Assembly: GCF_001625215.2 (NCBI RefSeq)
Contig: NC_030385.2
Span: forward strand, 2,907,135 to 2,971,134
Direction of reading: 5' to 3'
DNA from: Daucus carota subsp. sativus
Lineage: Eukaryota > Streptophyta > Magnoliopsida > Apiales > Apiaceae
DNA: 64,000 nt
Shown: positions 57,197 through 64,000 of the stretch, in pieces
Layout: each line of letters opens with the position of its first letter
Numbering within the stretch: the stretch's first letter is position 1
Notes under the pieces: generated by a model
What the model saw: the letters and a program-made list of their open reading frames with translations, nothing else
What the model was told of the DNA's origin: nothing
Database searches by the model: none
Translations under genes and position numbers: made by a program

Positions 57197-59718
57197 ATGG
57201 TTGGAATGGAGAGTTATGGATACAATGCACCAATGTCGAAGAAGACAGGTGCAGCTTATGATGTCCCAGAGGGTGTTGATATCAGGGGACGATACGATGC
57301 TGAGTTTGCCAGAATTCTTACCAAGGATGCTCTGCAGTTTGTTGCTGGATTGCAGAGGGAGTTCAGGAACCATATTAAGTATGCAATGGAGTGCAGAAAG
57401 GAGGCCAAGGAACGGTACAACAGCGGGGGCTTGCCAGGGTTTGATCCTGCCACGAAGTACGTCAGGGAAGGGGAGTGGATGTGTGCTCCTGTGCCATCAG
57501 CGGTGGCTGATCGCAGGGTGGAAATTACGGGGCCGGTTGAGAGGAAGATGATAATCAATGCACTCAACTCGGGAGCTAAGGTTTTCATGGTATGTGTGTT
57601 TTTTCTGATAATTAGTCAGACTCACGCGCCTTTTTATCTTTGACAAGATTTGAACCCTCGACCTCTAGTAAGTAGAGTGAGGAGCATACTAAAAGAACAT
57701 GTTATTTGCATATATGTGTAGTGATTAGATTTTGAGATAAATATAGTAACGTAACCAAACTAAACATACTCAGTATGTCCGAGAAGTTATAGGCAGACTT
57801 TACTGATACTCAAAAGAGTGGATAGGAAATGTTCTGTGAAGTCCTCTGGATTCAATTTCTCATAATTATAAGATTAGAAGAAATATACTTACCTGAATTT
57901 TGAATTAAATAAATTCATGTAGACGAACTTGGGTCATCAAGGTCGATCCAACCTATTACCTTAAAGAGTTAGATCAGCTTAAGATGAGGAAAGATGGAAG
58001 TTTTAGCAGCAAGATAAAGAGGAAAAAAAAGGGTAATTTTCTGTAATCAGTCATGAGTCAACTGTAAAACAAAGTATCACAGAGCAAATGAGCAATACTT
58101 CAGATGAGAAAATATTATTTGTTCTTTGTTGTCTCTGCTTGTGGTTCTAAAAATTAATTAGCATGATGTGAGGAAAAGAGACATGATTATTCTGAATCAA
58201 TCTTATAGGCTGATTTTGAAGATGCACTTTCACCGAGCTGGGAAAATCTTATGAGAGGGCAAGTTAATTTAAAGGACGCTGTTGATGGGACGATAAGCTT
58301 CCATGATCAGGCTAGGAACAGGGTCTACAAGCTGAATGATCAGACTGCAAAGCTTTTCGTCCGCCCAAGAGGTTGGCACCTACCAGAGGCCCACATCTTC
58401 ATTGATGGAGAACCTGCAACTGGTTGCCTTGTGGATTTCGGCTTGTACTTCTACCATAACTATGCAGCCTTCCGACGAAACCAAGGTGAAGGGTATGGAC
58501 CCTTTTTCTATCTTCCAAAGATGGAAAACTCAAGGTATGATTTTCTGGTTCAGTCTCAGTATCCTTCAGATGTTTTCATTTGTAAATGTTAGAAGTGATG
58601 CCATATAATTGATATTGTTACAGGGAAGCTAAAATCTGGAACAATGTTTTCGAGAGGGCAGAGAAAATGGCTGGAATAGAAAAGGGAAGCATCAGAGCTA
58701 CTGTTCTGATTGAAACACTTCCCGCTGTTTTCGAAATGGATGAAATTCTTTATGAACTAAGGGATCATTCTGTTGGATTGAACTGTGGTAGATGGGATTA
58801 CATATTCAGCTACGTCAAGACGTTCCAGTCCCACCCTGATCGCCTGCTACCAGACAGGGTACTTGTTGGCATGAATCAGCACTTCATGAGAAGTTACTCC
58901 GATCTTCTCATCAGGACCTGCCACAGGCGTGGTGTGCACGCTATGGGAGGCATGGTACTAAATATGCATCCTTTGTCAAATACTTGTATTATACTTTAGA
59001 GAAACATATTTGAGTTTTTTTTTTTTTTTGATAAAGTTCTTTGCCCTTATCTTTTGAACAGGCTGCTCAAATTCCAATCAGGGATGATCCGAAGGCCAAT
59101 GAAGCAGCTCTGGAACTGGTGAGGAAGGATAAACTGAGAGAGGTAATGGCAGGACACGACGGAACTTGGGCAGCACATCCAGGCTTGATCCCGGCCATCA
59201 TGGAAGTCTTCACCAACAACATGGGCAACTCTCCCAACCTAATTAAAACCGTGAAACGTGAGGACGCAGCAAACTTGACTGAAGAAGATCTTATACAGAG
59301 GCCTAGAGGAGTCCGAACCATGGAAGGACTCAGGCTCAATACCCGTGTGGGAATCCAATACGTAGCTGCATGGCTCACAGGGACAGGATCCGTCCCTCTC
59401 TACAACCTCATGGAGGATGCAGCTACCGCTGAGATAAGCCGAGTCCAGAACTGGCAGTGGATAAAATATGGCGTGGAATTGGATGGAGATGCAATGGGAG
59501 TCAAAGTGACAAGATGCCTCTTTGGGAGAGTGGTTGAAGAAGAGATGGCTAGAATCGAGAGGGAAGTAGGACGCGAAAAGTTCAAGAAGGGAATGTATGC
59601 AGAGGCTAGCAAGATTTTCACTCGACAATGCCTGGCACCGGTACTGGATGATTTCCTGACATTAGATGCTTACAATCGTATCGTCATCCACCATCCCAAG
59701 ACATCATCCAAGCTCTGA
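57197..59718 (+). CDS. MLS: Malate synthase, glyoxysomal
   Basis: Condenses glyoxylate with acetyl-CoA to malate in the glyoxylate cycle, in glyoxysomes of oil-using seedlings. Four exons: 57197-57589, 58209-58534, 58624-58954, 59062-59718; 568 codons plus stop, the usual plant length. The family signature [16 protein letters not shown] is intact; [59 protein letters not shown] and the catalytic-Asp block [19 protein letters not shown] are present. The protein ends SSKL, a canonical PTS1. A second ATG three codons in (57206) is an alternative start; the first ~20 residues vary in the family. Identity is certain and no defect is seen. Confidence 0.98.
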
Positions 59719-60100
59719 GCTCTGAACAAGTTTCTATCTTTCAGAAACCATAAATAATACAGGATCAGCGGAGATCTTGTTACAATGTAAGTTTCTTTGG
59801 TCACCTATGTATCCCATTCTGTGAGTACTGTTGTTCCTGCTACTACGAATAATGTAATTGCAGCTGTTTGTTCTATCAAGATAGTCTCTCTTCTAAAGCT
59901 GAGGAACCATAAAAACTGACGATATATATATGTTATCCTGTCAGTAAAACACAAATAAACAATTAAAGATTGAATTTGCTGATGGAATAAATATTTGAGA
60001 AAAAAGTGGCTGCTGTACAATAATATAACTACTGAATGATTGACAGAAGAGCTTCTAAAATCAAAGGAACTCACATTTTAAATTTGAAAATTATAATTAT

Positions 60101-60980
60101 TAGGCTGTCCTACATTTAGGATAGTAGTATGCGCTCCTACTGTCATCTTGGGTTGTTTGCCGACAGGGACTTGACGCGCATTTTAAAACTCATATAAGAT
60201 GTAGTTTCACAAAATGTTCTAAATTTTGTGAATAAAAAGTTTCATGTTTAAATATTCATACAGAAAAGGAAGGAGTAATAATCTAGCAGAAAGTGAGGCT
60301 CTGCAGAAGGTACATAGAGAAAAATTGAGGTGCAGTGCAGCTACTAAGATCTGAAAATGCTTTGGGTTTCCCTTACTGAACTACTAGAAAATTTTGTCAA
60401 TGAGAAAACAAGTCCTGAAGCCGCTCTGAACGGTCTTGGTAGTTTTAAATATCAACGAATAACTAATCCGTTGGAGCAACTTGAGATTACACATATCAAG
60501 GAGACGATAATGAACAAGAAACTGAAACAAGAATGTGTTCTACCTATAGTAGATGAATGGCCTTAGAGCATCCCAGCGTAGTCCAGTTGCTGCGAGGACA
60601 CTCAAAAAACAAAATGTGGTTAAAACACATTAATTAATGAAATATTGTTTCGCGTGATTAAAACACAATATTAAAACACAACAATCAAAAAACATTAATT
60701 AAAAACATTATTTCACGGTGAAAAGGAGAGGGGAGAGAGTAGTTCTTGCAGAAAAAGAGGGTGTTAATGACAGCTTAACCTGTGCCCTGCGGGCACAGGA
60801 TAGACAACCCGATTAACTATTAGGCTGTCCTACATTGAGGACAGTAGTATTAATGCTGCCTGCATCTGAAAATGCTTAGGGTTTCCCCTACTGTCCTAGA
60901 AAATTTTGTAGCTGAGAAAACAAGTCCTGAAGCCGCTCTGATGGTCTTGGTATTTTTAAATATCAACGAATAATTCTGCA
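60101..60980. repeat. Two diverged copies of one sequence block
   Basis: AGGCTGTCCTACATTTAGGA (about 60102) recurs as AGGCTGTCCTACATTGAGGA (about 60820). ATCTGAAAATGCTTTGGG...AAAACAAGTCCTGAAGCCGC...AAATATCAACGAATAA (60349-60464) recurs at 60865-60973. The distance between the two shared parts is about 250 bp in the first copy and 45 bp in the second; the extra part of the first contains a Stowaway-like piece (about 60133-60275, ending GGAAGGAGTAA). Confidence 0.8.
60779..60799. repeat. Perfect 9-bp stem hairpin CCTGTGCCC-TGC-GGGCACAGG
   Basis: A perfect inverted repeat with a 3-nt loop. Such GC-rich hairpins mark Helitron 3' ends, but no CTRR follows at the right distance (ATAGACAACCCGATTAACTA), so it may be a decayed end or something else. 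It sits between the two copies of the duplicated block. Confidence 0.6.
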
Positions 60981-61680
60981 GAGCTAGTAAAATTTATCCT
61001 GGTCCAGTAAAAGCAAGTGCAGGCTGTGCAGCAATATGTGCAGTTGTGTCTCCATGGCGAAAGGGAAACCAACAAAACCCTCAGTCCCATAACATATCCA
61101 AATTTTTTATTATCTCCTAATTTTACTAGCATCATGTCATTATACTTCAGTGCAGCTGTGGTTATTATATCTTCATCTTCCTAGAGTCGTGAACTCGATA
61201 TACGTATTTTCAGATCATAGAGGTTTACGTTGTGCAGATTCAAATGGTGAAAATAGGGTCTTATTCCGCTAGAGATTTTAACGTGCATATTCACTTGCCT
61301 GCAGTTTAAGTCCCTTGGCATCTGTAAAAACAACACACAAGTCTCAAATGAAATTTTAAGAAGATCGGTATTTTATTTGTTGCAACTTGCAAGTAGATAA
61401 TGAGATTAGCTCTTTTAACGAATCTTATTATGCTTCGTATGATTTACCTATTTTTATTTCTTTTTACGACTGCGAGAGTATTACTTGGACTTGTAAACTT
61501 TGAATTTGATTTTAGTATGTCTTTAATGATTTAAAAGTATCTTAAATTATAAAAGGTTCCGTACACCTGAATTTTTTTTATTTTGAAATATTTTAAGTCT
61601 AAAACTACATTGCAAATATTCAATTTGTAAATAAGGCTCGTGAGTAACTCATTTAGTAGTATTCGATAAAATTCTGTGCT

Positions 61681-61858
61681 CAGTCCCTTGACAAGCTTGA
61701 CCGAACACATATTTTGTGCCTCAGGTGCAATAAGAAGCTCGACTCAATCTCTTCACTAGCTTGACCAAACACATACTTTGAACTTTTGTGCAATAAGAAA
61801 GCTTGATCCAACACATCGTGTGCTTTTTGTACAATAAGAAGGCTCGACTCGACCCCTG
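61681..61858. repeat. Three imperfect tandem units of about 60 bp
   Basis: Units run roughly AGCTTGACC(G/A)AACACAT - TTTTGTGC - AATAAGAAGCTCGACT, seen at about 61695-61745, 61759-61805 and 61806-61858 with substitutions and length changes. Non-coding, downstream of the GAPC stop codon on its antisense side. Confidence 0.65.
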
Positions 61859-62296
61859 ATCTCTGCGTTTTGAAGCAATATACATTTTTTTCCCAAAGGT
61901 AAATTTTGAACGATTACAAAATCGAAATGAAAAAATTAAAGATGAAATTCTTCCTAGTATGAATTATTAGAAATGATCAAAGGAAACAACTATAAACATC
62001 AACACCGCTCATTCAATTCCGATGCACTATACCAGATTCTAGATTCAACAATACTATAAAGATAGAGATAATATAAAGATAGATAGAGATTAGAGACATC
62101 AATTGCATTGCATTGATAACAAAACTGAAACAAAAGCCAACCACCAAAATTCAAAATATGGCAGTAAAACCAAAGAATTCAAGTCTTAATTATTACATTC
62201 AACCGAGATTTACCCGGGAATTATTCGTCTAGTTAAAAATATTAAAAGATAGTTTCCCTAAACTATCCTAAACATTCTTCAGACGATCTCTCGAAC

Positions 62297-63908
<1,612 letters not shown>

Positions 63909-64000
63909 CTAATACATCTTTCTTCATGATAAGTCCAACAATCACAGTTTGTGCACAAATTTACTGTCAAAATCTAATGACATGTCATTAACAAATAAAC

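Larger units (their letters stand above)
59719..62296. other. Spacer between malate synthase and GAPC
   Basis: Malate synthase 3' UTR, then repeats (a duplicated block at 60.1-61.0 kb, a perfect hairpin at 60779-60799, tandem units at 61681-61858, listed separately), then the 3' UTR of GAPC. No gene. A 69-codon open frame at 60357-60566 lies in the duplicated block and is not supported by the second copy, which is shifted by indels. Confidence 0.55.

Noticed and set aside
57640-57680. GATTTGAACCCTCGACC, another tRNA-like word
   Set aside because: Only the T-arm-like word is present; no tRNA fold around it. It is probably repeat-derived intron sequence of malate synthase.
59067-59628. Three minus-strand frames of 73-129 codons
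   Set aside because: Antisense shadows of the last malate synthase exon.
60357-60566. 69-codon plus-strand frame near malate synthase
   Set aside because: The second copy of the same sequence at 60.87-60.97 kb has indels that break this frame, so it is not under coding constraint.

Overview
The window is nuclear DNA from a flowering plant, most likely a eudicot. The genes are rich in introns with GT/GC...AG borders, the long non-coding stretches are AT-rich, and plant-specific families are present: cycloeucalenol cycloisomerase, glyoxysomal malate synthase, DUF3537, chloroplast RNase J and a peroxisomal 4CL-like ligase. Small DNA transposons of plant types (Stowaway, PIF/Tourist, hAT, MULE, pogo) are abundant. 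I cannot place the species more closely. All exon models were built by hand from splice sites and remembered family sequences; no search was run.

Layout. 1-6.4 kb: minus-strand chloroplast RNase J (ten exons; the C-terminal part lies beyond base 1). 7.7-11.0 kb: minus-strand cycloeucalenol cycloisomerase (sterol pathway). 11.0-14.0 kb: spacer with a three-level nest of MITEs. 14.1-17.8 kb: plus-strand WD40 protein of the IPI3/WDR18/RID3 type. 17.8-20.8 kb: spacer with two hAT-type elements. 20.8-23.8 kb: NOP56. 27.3-28.3 kb: a small protein I do not recognise. 28.5-33.7 kb: transposon relics (TRIM-like piece, copia integrase fragment, PIF/Harbinger derivative, Tourist MITE). 33.7-40.0 kb: a block of broken gene pieces (beta-galactosidase, respiratory burst oxidase, and glutamate decarboxylase pieces in two opposite orientations) ending in a Helitron-like 3' terminus. 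43.8-48.8 kb: 4CL-like acyl-CoA ligase with a possible PTS1. 52.6-55.3 kb: DUF3537 membrane protein. 57.2-59.7 kb: malate synthase ending in SKL. 62.3 kb to the right edge: minus-strand cytosolic GAPDH (GAPC), whose N-terminal exons lie beyond base 64000.

The genes are mostly unrelated housekeeping genes. IPI3/WDR18 and NOP56 are neighbours and both serve ribosome biogenesis. The 4CL-like ligase and malate synthase both carry peroxisomal C-termini and lie about 8.4 kb apart. These look like ordinary plant neighbourhoods, not a designed cluster. The least ordinary region is the chimeric gene-fragment block at 33.7-40.0 kb, which fits Helitron-style gene capture.
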